From: Planctomycetes bacterium UBA4800
Lineage (GTDB): Bacteria; Planctomycetota; UBA8108; UBA8890; UBA8898
Direction of reading: 5' to 3'
Length of the DNA: 38,599 bases
NCBI GenBank assembly: GCA_002402755.1
Contig: DHGK01000125.1
Span: 7,822 to 46,420, forward strand
Both the position numbers and the translations under genes were made by a program. Numbering within the stretch: the first letter of the stretch is position 1; each line of letters begins with the position of its first letter. Below the pieces are notes generated by a model. The model did no database searches and was not told where the DNA came from. It saw only the letters and a list, made by a program, of their open reading frames with translations. Shown piece after piece: positions 32,028 through 38,599 of this stretch.

Positions 32028-32897
32028 ATGCTTGTTCGCGCGGCGCTTCCGAAGGGAAGCCTGGAAAAACCGACGTTCGCGCTGCTGGCGCAGGCCGGCT
32101 ACAACCTCACGATCGGCTCGCGGTCGTACGTCCCGGCCGTCGATGACGAGGAGCTGCACGTGCGTCTCGTGCGGGCGCAGGAGATCCCGCGCTACGTCGC
32201 GCAGGGCGTCTTCGACATCGGCATCACGGGCCACGACTGGGTTCTGGAGACGAACGCCGATGTGGAGGAGGTGCTGGAGCTCGTCTACAGCAAGGCGAGC
32301 ATGAACCCCTGCAAGTGGGTGCTCGCGGTGCCCGAGGACTCGCCGATCCGCGCGCCGGAGGATCTCCGGGGGAAGCGCATCGCGACCGAGCTCGTCAACG
32401 TCACGAAAAGGTACCTGGCGGCGCGGCGCATCGAGGCGGAGGTGGAGTTCTCGTGGGGCGCGACCGAGGCGAAACCGCCCGACCTGGTCGACGCGATCGT
32501 CGACATCACCGAGACGGGCCGGTCGCTCGCCGCCAACAAGCTCAGGATCGTCGACGTGCTCCTGGAGACGACCACGCGCCTCATCGCCGGCAAGGAGAGC
32601 CTGAAGGATCCGTCGAAGCGCCGGAAGATCGAGAACTTCGCCATGCTGCTTGAGGGGGCCCTCGTCGCGCAGGGCATGGTGGGGATGAAGATGAACGTGA
32701 GCGCGGCGGATCTTCCCAAGGTGCTCGCAGTGCTTCCCGCGATGAAGGACCCCACGGTGAACCACCTGCGGGACAAGGACTGGTACGCGGTCGAGACGGT
32801 GCTCAAGGAGCGCCAGGTGCGCGATCTGGTGCCCGACCTGAAGCGCGCCGGGGCGCGCGACATCATCGAGTACCCGTTGAACAAGGTGATACTGTAG
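32028..32897 (+). CDS. hisG: ATP phosphoribosyltransferase, long form
   Basis: HisG joins ATP and PRPP to form phosphoribosyl-ATP, the first and regulated step of histidine synthesis. At 289 aa this is the long form with a C-terminal ACT-like regulatory domain (about 215-289), which normally binds histidine and works without HisZ. Visible motifs are RAALPKGSLEKPT, VFDIGITGHDWV, the PRPP-binding stretch around VDAIVDITETGRSLAANKL, and late MKDPTVNHL. GAGAGG precedes the ATG by several nt. It opens the his cluster. Confidence 0.94.
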   Translation: MLVRAALPKGSLEKPTFALLAQAGYNLTIGSRSYVPAVDDEELHVRLVRAQEIPRYVAQGVFDIGITGHDWVLETNADVEEVLELVYSKASMNPCKWVLAVPEDSPIRAPEDLRGKRIATELVNVTKRYLAARRIEAEVEFSWGATEAKPPDLVDAIVDITETGRSLAANKLRIVDVLLETTTRLIAGKESLKDPSKRRKIENFAMLLEGALVAQGMVGMKMNVSAADLPKVLAVLPAMKDPTVNHLRDKDWYAVETVLKERQVRDLVPDLKRAGARDIIEYPLNKVIL

Positions 32898-32913
32898 CCC
32901 GCGCGCGCGCGGG
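32898..32913. other. 16-nt perfect palindrome between hisG and hisD
   Basis: CCCGCGCGCGCGCGGG directly follows the hisG stop and precedes AAAGG, the hisD ribosome binding site. In RNA it can form a short hairpin between the two genes. There is no T run. Confidence 0.4.
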
Positions 32914-32925
32914 AAAGGTGCGCGG

Positions 32926-34137
32926 ATGGACGGGGAGCGCGAGCGTCAGGTTGCGTCGATACTCGATGCCGTGCGCCGCGAGGGCGATGCGGCCGTCCGG
33001 CGGTACACGCGGCAGTTCGACGGCGTGGAGATCGCCGGCCTGCGCGTTGCGCGCGACGTCCTCGCGCGCGCGGAGGCCGCGCTGCCGGCGGAGCTTCGCG
33101 AGGCCATGCACGAGGCCGCGGCCCGCATCCGGCGCTTTCACGAGGAATCGCGCCCGCGCGATCGGTTCTTCACGGGGCCCGATGGGGAGCTTCTGGGCGA
33201 GCAGTGGACGGCCCTGGACAGCGTCGGCATCTACGCCCCCGGCGGGCGCGCCGCCTATCCCTCGACCGTGCTCATGGCGGCGATCCCGGCGGGGGTCGCC
33301 GGCGTGCCGCGGATCGCCGTGACGAGCCCTCCGGGCGCGAAGGGCGTGTCGCCGCTCGTCTGCGCGGCGTGCGCCATCGCGGGCGTCGAGGAGCTGTACC
33401 AGGCCGGCGGCGTCCAGGCGATCGGCGCGCTCGCCTACGGCACCGAGTCGATTCCGGCGGTGGACAAGATCGTCGGCCCGGGCAACGCGTACGTGACCTG
33501 CGCCAAGAAGCTCCTGTACGGCACGGTCGGCATCGACTTTCTGGCCGGCCCGAGCGAGGTCGTCGTCATCTTCGACGCGACCGCGCCGGCAGACGCCGTC
33601 GCGGCGGAATTGCTCGCCCAGGCGGAGCACGATCCCGATGCGCGCGTCTTCTGCTTCGCGGCCGGCGATGCGTCCCCCGCGGAGGTCCAGGCTGCCGCCG
33701 GCCGTCTCGGGGAAGGGCTGCCGCCGCATGTCGCGCAGGTTCTCGAGAAGCCGGGGACGTTTCGGAGCTTCCCCGACATCGCATCGGCCGTCGAGGCGTC
33801 GAACGCGGTCGCGCCCGAGCATCTCGCGCTCAAGGTACGCGACCCGCGCGCGGCGCTCGCCCTCGTGCGGTGCGCGGGCGCCGTGATGCTCGGCGGTACG
33901 ACGCCGGTGTGCTTCGCGGACTACTTCGCGGGCCCGAGCCACGTGCTGCCCACGGGCGGCACGGCGCGCTTCAGTTCGGGCCTCGGCACCGCGGACTTCA
34001 TGCGCTGCACGCACGTCGTGCAGGCGCCGGCCGCGTACGCGCGGCGGTGGGGGAAGGTCGTGGCGGCGTTCGCCAGGGCCGAGGGGCTCGAGGCGCACGC
34101 CCGCAGCGCGGAGCGCGCGGCGGAGGCCGAACCATGA
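32926..34137 (+). CDS. hisD: Histidinol dehydrogenase
   Basis: HisD oxidises L-histidinol to L-histidine in two NAD-dependent steps, using zinc. The 403-aa protein shows VGIYAPGGRAAYPSTVLM, the NAD-binding KIVGPGNAYVTCAKK, IDFLAGPSEV, the zinc ligands Gln and His in LLAQAEHDPDA, the catalytic Glu-His in VAPEHLAL, the Asp zinc ligand in FADYFAGPSHVLPT, and the last His ligand in AEGLEAHARS. The N-terminus begins about 30 residues later than that of E. coli HisD. Only 28 nt separate it from the hisG stop, so no longer start exists. The active site appears complete. Its stop overlaps hisC as ATGA. Confidence 0.94.
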   Translation: MDGERERQVASILDAVRREGDAAVRRYTRQFDGVEIAGLRVARDVLARAEAALPAELREAMHEAAARIRRFHEESRPRDRFFTGPDGELLGEQWTALDSVGIYAPGGRAAYPSTVLMAAIPAGVAGVPRIAVTSPPGAKGVSPLVCAACAIAGVEELYQAGGVQAIGALAYGTESIPAVDKIVGPGNAYVTCAKKLLYGTVGIDFLAGPSEVVVIFDATAPADAVAAELLAQAEHDPDARVFCFAAGDASPAEVQAAAGRLGEGLPPHVAQVLEKPGTFRSFPDIASAVEASNAVAPEHLALKVRDPRAALALVRCAGAVMLGGTTPVCFADYFAGPSHVLPTGGTARFSSGLGTADFMRCTHVVQAPAAYARRWGKVVAAFARAEGLEAHARSAERAAEAEP

Positions 34138-35204
34138 AGCCATCGGATCTCGTGCGCCGCGCCGTCGCCGCGGTTCCGGCGTACCGCCTGGTCGAGGAGG
34201 CCGCCGCGGTCAAGCTCAACCAGAACGAATCGCCGTGGGACGTGCCGCCCGACGTCAAGGAGGAGATCTTCGCGCGTCTTCGGGCGCGGCCGTGGAACCG
34301 ATACGCGCAGGAGGCGCCCGGGCGGGTCGCGGCAGCGCTGGCCGAGCTCAACGACTGGCCGGTCGAGGGCATCGTGCTCGGCGGCGGCTCGAACCTGCTG
34401 CTGGAGGCGGCGACGTTCGCGGCGGTGCGGGAGGGGCAGGCGGTCTGCGCGCCGCGCCCCGGGTTCGCCTTGTACGGGCTGCTTGCCGGTCTCGCGGGCG
34501 CGCGGGCGGTGACGATTCCATTCGGGCCGGGTTTCGCCTACGACGCGGATGCCTGGTGCGCGGCCGTGGCGTCGGTGCGGCCGGCGCTCACCTTCCTGTG
34601 CACGCCCAACAATCCGACCGGTTCGTTCATGAACCGCGACGGCGTCCGGGCGGTGGCGGATGCGTGCCCCGGCATCCTCGTCATCGACGAGGCGTACCGG
34701 GAGTTCGCGGGCGAGGATCGCCGCGATGTGCTCGGCGCGTACGACCGCGTGATCCTCTCCAGGACGTTCTCCAAGGCCTTCAGCGCCGCGGGGGTCCGCC
34801 TGGGATACCTGCTCGCGGATCCGGGCCTGGCGGCCGAGATCCGCAAGCTCGTGCCGCCGTTCAACATCAGCATCCTGACGGCGACCGCGGCCGAGGTGAT
34901 GCTCGAGCGTCGCGACCTCTTCAGCGGGCGCGTGGGGGTGCTGTGCGCGGAGCGCGAGCGCGTGCAGGCCGCGCTCGGCGGCATGGCCGGGGTGGCGACG
35001 TTTCCGTCGCGGGCCAATTTCTTCCTGGTTGAAACACCCTACGACGCGGAGGCGCTCGCAGCCGAGATGAAGGCACGGGGGATTCTCGTCCGCACGGGAA
35101 GCGACGAGGAATTACGGCACATGGTCCGGGTGAACGTCGGGACGCGCGAGGAGAACGACCGCTTCCTGGCGGCGCTCGGCGAGCTCATGGGAGGACGGCC
35201 GTGA
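34134..35204 (+). CDS. hisC: Histidinol-phosphate aminotransferase
   Basis: A PLP enzyme that transfers an amino group from glutamate to imidazole-acetol phosphate. The 356-aa fold type I aminotransferase has KLNQNESPWDVP at the start, GGGSNLLLEAA, the CTPNNPTGSF motif, DEAYREFAG with the PLP-contacting Asp and Tyr, the PLP lysine in SRTFSKAFSAAGVRLGY, and a late Arg in HMVRVNVGTREEN that would bind the substrate carboxylate. KLNQNE and the his context support HisC over related enzymes. It is joined by 4-nt overlaps to hisD (ATGA) and hisB (GTGA). Confidence 0.93.
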   Translation: MKPSDLVRRAVAAVPAYRLVEEAAAVKLNQNESPWDVPPDVKEEIFARLRARPWNRYAQEAPGRVAAALAELNDWPVEGIVLGGGSNLLLEAATFAAVREGQAVCAPRPGFALYGLLAGLAGARAVTIPFGPGFAYDADAWCAAVASVRPALTFLCTPNNPTGSFMNRDGVRAVADACPGILVIDEAYREFAGEDRRDVLGAYDRVILSRTFSKAFSAAGVRLGYLLADPGLAAEIRKLVPPFNISILTATAAEVMLERRDLFSGRVGVLCAERERVQAALGGMAGVATFPSRANFFLVETPYDAEALAAEMKARGILVRTGSDEELRHMVRVNVGTREENDRFLAALGELMGGRP

Positions 35205-35794
35205 CGACACCGGAACGTACGCGCGATGCCGAGGCGGCGCGCGCCACGAAGGAGACGACGATCAAGGTGCGCCTGCGCCTGGGCAGCCGCGAGACGCGCG
35301 CGGCGACGGGTGTGGGCTTCTTCGACCACCTGCTCACGGCGGCGAGCTTCCACGGCCGCTGGGGCCTGGTCATCGAGGCGGCGGGCGACATTCACGTCGA
35401 TTACCACCACCTGGTCGAGGATGCCGGCCTGGTCATTGGCGGCGCGTTTCGGGACCTGGCCGCCGCGTCGCCGGCGATCGCCCGCTTCGCGAGCGCCTGC
35501 GTGCCCATGGACGAGGCGCTCGCGCACGTGGCGGTGGACGTCTCGGGCCGCGGCGGCGCGCATGTCGATCCCGCGATCGCCGAGGGCGCGGCGCGCGATT
35601 TCGACGCGGGCCTGGTGCGGGAGTTCCTCATCGGGTTCGCGCGCGCCGCGGGGATCACGCTGCACGCGCGCCTGCTCGCCGGCGAGGATACGCACCACCG
35701 GCTCGAGGCGCTCTTCAAGGCGCTCGGCATCTGCATGGCCCGGGCGTTCGAGCCGGCGGAGGGCGGCGTGCCCTCGACCAAGGGCGCGCGGTGA
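35201..35794 (+). CDS. hisB: Imidazoleglycerol-phosphate dehydratase
   Basis: HisB (the dehydratase domain only) removes water from imidazole-glycerol phosphate. The 197-aa protein is a normal stand-alone length, with no histidinol-phosphatase domain fused. The metal-binding motifs are TGVGFFDHLLTA, VDYHHLVEDAGLVIG and EDTHHRLEALFKALG, the last two being the paired HHxxE clusters of the family. The GTG start overlaps the hisC stop as GTGA and the end overlaps hisA in the same way. A separate histidinol-phosphatase is not present in the window unless one of the two HAD proteins serves, which is speculative. Confidence 0.94.
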   Translation: MTTPERTRDAEAARATKETTIKVRLRLGSRETRAATGVGFFDHLLTAASFHGRWGLVIEAAGDIHVDYHHLVEDAGLVIGGAFRDLAAASPAIARFASACVPMDEALAHVAVDVSGRGGAHVDPAIAEGAARDFDAGLVREFLIGFARAAGITLHARLLAGEDTHHRLEALFKALGICMARAFEPAEGGVPSTKGAR

Positions 35795-36528
35795 CGCACG
35801 GCATGCGGTTCATTCCCGGGATCGACCTGCGCGGCGGGCGCATGATCCGCCTGCTGCGCGGCGAGCTCGCCAGGGAGTTCGATTACGAGCCGAGCCCTGT
35901 CGAGTACGCGGCGGCGCTCGTCGAGGCCGGGGCGCGGTACCTGCACGTCATCGACCTGGGCGCGGCGTTCCAGGAGCCGCCGAGCACCGCGGCGATCCGC
36001 GCGATCGTCGCGCGCGCGGGCGTGCCCGTGCAGGTGGGGGGAGGGATCCGGAGCGAGGAGCGGCTCAAGGAGGTGCTCGATGCCGGCGCGGACCGGGTCA
36101 TGCTGGGCACGCGGGCGCTCGCCGATCCGGAGTTCCTGGAGCGCGCGGCGGCGATCGCCGGGCCCGCGCGCGTGATGCCGGGGCTCGACTTCAAGGGCGG
36201 CAAGCTCGCCGTCGACGCGTGGCGCACGACGATCGATGCCGACCCCGCGGCGCTGGGAGCGCGTTTCCGCGCGCAGGGCCTGGAGCGGCTGCTCGTGACG
36301 GCGATCGATCGCGACGGGACGTTCCTGGGGCCGGACGTCGAGCTGTGGCGGGCCGCGGCGGCGATGACGGGAATGCGAGTCATCGGCGCGGGCGGCATCG
36401 GGTCGATGCAGGACCTGGAGAAGATCATCGCCGCGGACATCCCCGGCCTGGAGGGCGTCGTCGCCGGGAGGGCGCTCCTGGAGGGGCGGATCGATCCGGC
36501 CGCGGCCCTGCGGCTGTTCGCGGAGTGA
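35791..36528 (+). CDS. hisA: Phosphoribosylformimino-5-aminoimidazole carboxamide ribotide isomerase
   Basis: HisA performs the Amadori rearrangement of ProFAR to PRFAR. The 245-aa TIM barrel has the catalytic Asp in IPGIDLRGGRMIRL, the phosphate sites VQVGGGIRS and VIGAGGIGSM, the second catalytic-side Asp in LLVTAIDRDGTFLGPD, and GLDFKGGKLAVDAW. The RDGT-x-x-G-x-D pattern favours HisA over HisF. The GTG at 35791 overlaps hisB as GTGA; an ATG four codons later is possible. It ends the his cluster, with hisF, hisH and hisI/E absent. A convergent gene begins 21 nt later, with no clear terminator between. Confidence 0.93.
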   Translation: MTHGMRFIPGIDLRGGRMIRLLRGELAREFDYEPSPVEYAAALVEAGARYLHVIDLGAAFQEPPSTAAIRAIVARAGVPVQVGGGIRSEERLKEVLDAGADRVMLGTRALADPEFLERAAAIAGPARVMPGLDFKGGKLAVDAWRTTIDADPAALGARFRAQGLERLLVTAIDRDGTFLGPDVELWRAAAAMTGMRVIGAGGIGSMQDLEKIIAADIPGLEGVVAGRALLEGRIDPAAALRLFAE

Positions 36529-36549
36529 CGCGCGCGGCGGCCGGGCCCG

Positions 36550-37389
36550 TCACGCCATCACGGCGCCGCCGTAACCCACTATTCGGCCGGCCGGATGCTC
36601 CGGAAGGCTGTCGTGGCTCGTGCGGTACTCGATGACGAGGCCGGCCCTCGCGCCCATGGCCCGCGCGGCGGCGACCGCGGCGGCGATCGCGCCGCTCCCG
36701 CAGGCGTTCTGGTGCGCGCGCGCTTCGGCGAGGATCGCGTCGTCCCGCAGCCCGCGCACGAGCGCGAGCATGCGTTCGTCGTTCTCGCGGACGAACCGCA
36801 GCACCTGCGCGGGGTCGCCGGCGGCGGGAGCGAAACCGTAGGACGCGCCGTAGTGCGTCAGGTCGCTGGACGCAACGACGACGGCGCGCAGTCCCGCGAG
36901 CGCCGCGCCGAGCGCGGCGCCGAACGCAGGTGCGCCGGGAAACGGCGGGCAGGCAATCGGCACGATGCGTGCCTCCGGAAAGAAGTGCCGGACGAAGGGA
37001 AGCGACACCTCGATGGAGTGCTCGCCCTCGTGCGCGCCGGGGTCCTCCTCGATGCCGATGCCGGCCCGGCGGAGCTCGTCGAGGAGGACCGCATCGACGG
37101 AGATCGGGCCGAGCGGCGTGTCCCATGCCTCGGCGGTATCGACCGCCGGCGCGTCGAGCGGACGGCGGTGCACGGCGCCGAGGAACACGAACGTCGCGGG
37201 GGCGGCCGGCGCGAGCGCGAGGAAGACTCTCGCGGCGGTGCGTCCCGAGAAGCACCAGCCGGCGTGGGGCACGACCGCGGCGCAGGCGCCGGGAAGCGGC
37301 GGCGGCGCGAAGCCGCGCACGTACTCGTCGATCGTCGCGGCCGAAGCCTCGGGATAGAAGCTCCGCGCGCAGGTTTTTCGCGTCGTCAT
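36550..37389 (-). CDS. MEMO1 family protein (AmmeMemoRadiSam system protein B-like)
   Basis: A 279-aa protein of the MEMO family, related in fold to non-haem iron dioxygenases; its bacterial role is unknown. Conserved sites visible are RSFYP near the N-terminus, H42 in VVPHAGWCFSGRTAA, H74 in GAVHRRPLDA, EGEHSIEVSLPFVRHFFP, VASSDLTHYG, and the Cys in NACGSGAIAAA. These correspond to the His/His/His and Cys metal-site residues of MEMO1. The ATG at 37389 has GGAG at 8 nt and begins just before the homology; a longer ATG at 37446 is less likely. The AMMECR1 and radical SAM partners that often accompany it are not here. Confidence 0.88.
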   Translation of the reverse strand: MTTRKTCARSFYPEASAATIDEYVRGFAPPPLPGACAAVVPHAGWCFSGRTAARVFLALAPAAPATFVFLGAVHRRPLDAPAVDTAEAWDTPLGPISVDAVLLDELRRAGIGIEEDPGAHEGEHSIEVSLPFVRHFFPEARIVPIACPPFPGAPAFGAALGAALAGLRAVVVASSDLTHYGASYGFAPAAGDPAQVLRFVRENDERMLALVRGLRDDAILAEARAHQNACGSGAIAAAVAAARAMGARAGLVIEYRTSHDSLPEHPAGRIVGYGGAVMA

Positions 37390-37480
37390 GGCGTGCGCTC
37401 CGGCGCCGTTCGGATCGAGTCCGGACCGGCGCACGCCAGGATACATCGCCGCGCCCGATGACGCGAGCCCGCGCGGCGCG

Positions 37481-38104
37481 TCACCCGGGTCCTCGCCGCG
37501 CGACGTACTCCTTGAGGTTGGACCGGTGGCGGTACAGGACCAGCGCGGACAGGAGCACGCACAGTCCGCCCACGAGCGCCGTCTCGTCCGCCGGACGGCC
37601 GCGGCAGAGGAAGAACGCGGGCGGGAGCGCCGCCGCGGCGGCCGAGGATGCGACGCCCACGGTGCGCGTCAGCGCGAACACGGCGAACCACACGGCGGCG
37701 GCGACCGCAGTCTCCAGGGGCAGCAGCGCGCTCAGTGCGCCGGCCGTCGTTGCCACGCCTTTGCCGCCGCGGAACCCGAGGAAGGGGCTGTAGAGATGAC
37801 CTGCGACCGGCGCGAGCGCAAGCAACACCGTTGCCGCGAGCACCGAGGCCCGTCCCATCGGCGCAACGGCGAGCGCCGGCGCCGCGAACATGAGCGGCGC
37901 GAAGCCCTTTGCGAAGTCCAGCGCGAACGCGAGAGGGAAGTAGCGCCAGCCGCACACGCGGCCGAGATTCGTGGCGCCGACGTTGCCGCTGCCTCGCGTG
38001 CGGATGTCGATGCCCTTGAGGACGAAGCCCAGGAGCAGGCTGAAAGGAACGCCGCCGAGCGCGTAGGCGCCCAGGACGGCAAGGCCCGCGGCGAGGGGGG
38101 TCAT
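37481..38104 (-). CDS. plsY: Acyl-phosphate:glycerol-3-phosphate acyltransferase
   Basis: PlsY is an integral inner-membrane enzyme that transfers an acyl group from acyl-phosphate to glycerol 3-phosphate, the first step of phospholipid synthesis. The 207-aa protein has about seven hydrophobic helices and the three family motifs: GSGNVGATNLGRVCG, a Lys-Gly in ALDFAKGFAPL, and GHLYSPFLGFRGGKGVATTAG. It ends with the usual RHRSNLKEYV. The ATG at 38104 is used; a GTG at 38113 would add three residues. It lies 21 nt after the sixA-like gene on the same strand. Confidence 0.93.
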   Translation of the reverse strand: MTPLAAGLAVLGAYALGGVPFSLLLGFVLKGIDIRTRGSGNVGATNLGRVCGWRYFPLAFALDFAKGFAPLMFAAPALAVAPMGRASVLAATVLLALAPVAGHLYSPFLGFRGGKGVATTAGALSALLPLETAVAAAVWFAVFALTRTVGVASSAAAAALPPAFFLCRGRPADETALVGGLCVLLSALVLYRHRSNLKEYVARRGPG

Positions 38105-38125
38105 CGACCGCACCCGGCGCCGGCG

Positions 38126-38599
38126 CTACGCGTCCGAAAGCCCCTCGTCATCCCCGGCCTTCTTCTTTTTCTTCTTCATCCACGAGAGCTGCTTGACCGT
38201 GAACAGCCAGCGAATCTCTCCCGGGGGGGCTTCGCGCCAGTCGTCGATGTCGATGCGGGCCAGCCCGCCCTTCTTGATGCCGACCCTGCCGCGCGCGCCG
38301 GCGGTGATCAGGAGGCCGGCGAGCTGTCCGAGGTAAGGCTGATGGCCGATGAGCAGCACCTGCTCGTGCGCGAGGGACTTGAGCACCTCGGCCATGTCCT
38401 CTGGCGCGGCGGTCGGGGCAAGCTCCTCGACGGCCTCGACGTCGCCGGTGAACCCCAGCTCCTCGGCGATGATGCGCGCGGTCTGGACCGCGCGCGCGAG
38501 GGGGCTCGTGAAGATGCGCTCCGGGAACACTTCCAGGCGCCGGAGCCCGCGGCACGCCTTGTGGAGGCGTGCCGCGCCCTTGTCCGTCAAGGCGCGATC
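38126..38599 (-). CDS. sixA: Phosphohistidine phosphatase SixA-like (partial, 5' end outside window)
   Basis: The frame is open at the window edge and already reads DRALTDKGAARL, which follows the N-terminal RHG motif in SixA proteins, so about 20-30 residues including the catalytic His lie outside. Visible motifs are IFTSPLARAVQTARIIAEEL and LLIGHQPYLGQLAGLL, with the second catalytic His in GHQP. SixA removes phosphate from phosphohistidine of phosphotransfer proteins. The C-terminus is unusual, with six consecutive Lys (WMKKKKKKAG) and then an acidic end. Many short-chain phosphoglycerate mutase-like proteins are annotated this way, so the substrate is uncertain. Confidence 0.85.
   Translation of the reverse strand, partial: DRALTDKGAARLHKACRGLRRLEVFPERIFTSPLARAVQTARIIAEELGFTGDVEAVEELAPTAAPEDMAEVLKSLAHEQVLLIGHQPYLGQLAGLLITAGARGRVGIKKGGLARIDIDDWREAPPGEIRWLFTVKQLSWMKKKKKKAGDDEGLSDA

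Overview
The window is GC-rich, densely coding bacterial chromosome with mostly co-directional, tightly packed genes. Two secreted proteins end in dockerin-like tails of a kind common in Planctomycetota genomes, and a pilus-type secretin locus resembles those of PVC bacteria. An uncultured planctomycete or a related PVC lineage is the best guess; this is an inference, since no rRNA gene is present. No tRNA, rRNA, CRISPR array, transposase, integrase or prophage gene was found.

Layout. (1) 1-1643, minus: a partial lipoprotein with a thioredoxin-like domain that has lost its cysteines. (2) 2029-5033, plus: coaD, ridA, mtaB and a family 4 uracil-DNA glycosylase. (3) 5120-15388, plus: a secretin operon. 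It has a consensus promoter, a long structured leader with a 12-codon micro-ORF, a PilM-PilN-type fusion, two small inner-membrane proteins, two different secretins in tandem (the second a predicted lipoprotein), and a clean intrinsic terminator. No ATPase, pilin or prepilin peptidase is present. (4) 15437-21512, plus: a HAD hydrolase, a GT4 glycosyltransferase, a SAM methyltransferase, a large TMTC-like membrane/TPR protein and rsmE, mostly joined by 4-nt GTGA overlaps. (5) 21752-24296, plus: rplM-rpsI behind a consensus promoter, then a COG2509-type flavoprotein. (6) 24605-25354, plus: a second HAD hydrolase. (7) 25426-28961, minus: two exported dockerin-like proteins. (8) 29460-36528, plus: a DUF2203 protein, then trxB, queD, a CYTH protein and hisG-hisD-hisC-hisB-hisA. 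(9) 36550-38599, minus: a MEMO-family protein, plsY and a partial sixA.

How the genes fit together. The secretin locus is the most distinctive block. PilM-N, a single-pass PilO/Amuc_1100-like protein and an FN3-like single-pass protein could form an inner-membrane platform, and the two secretins one or two outer-membrane pores. The his genes supply most of histidine synthesis, but hisF, hisH and hisI/E are not here. Two intergenic spacers (about 21515-21587 and 24348-24478) hold related palindromic elements that look like copies of a dispersed repeat.
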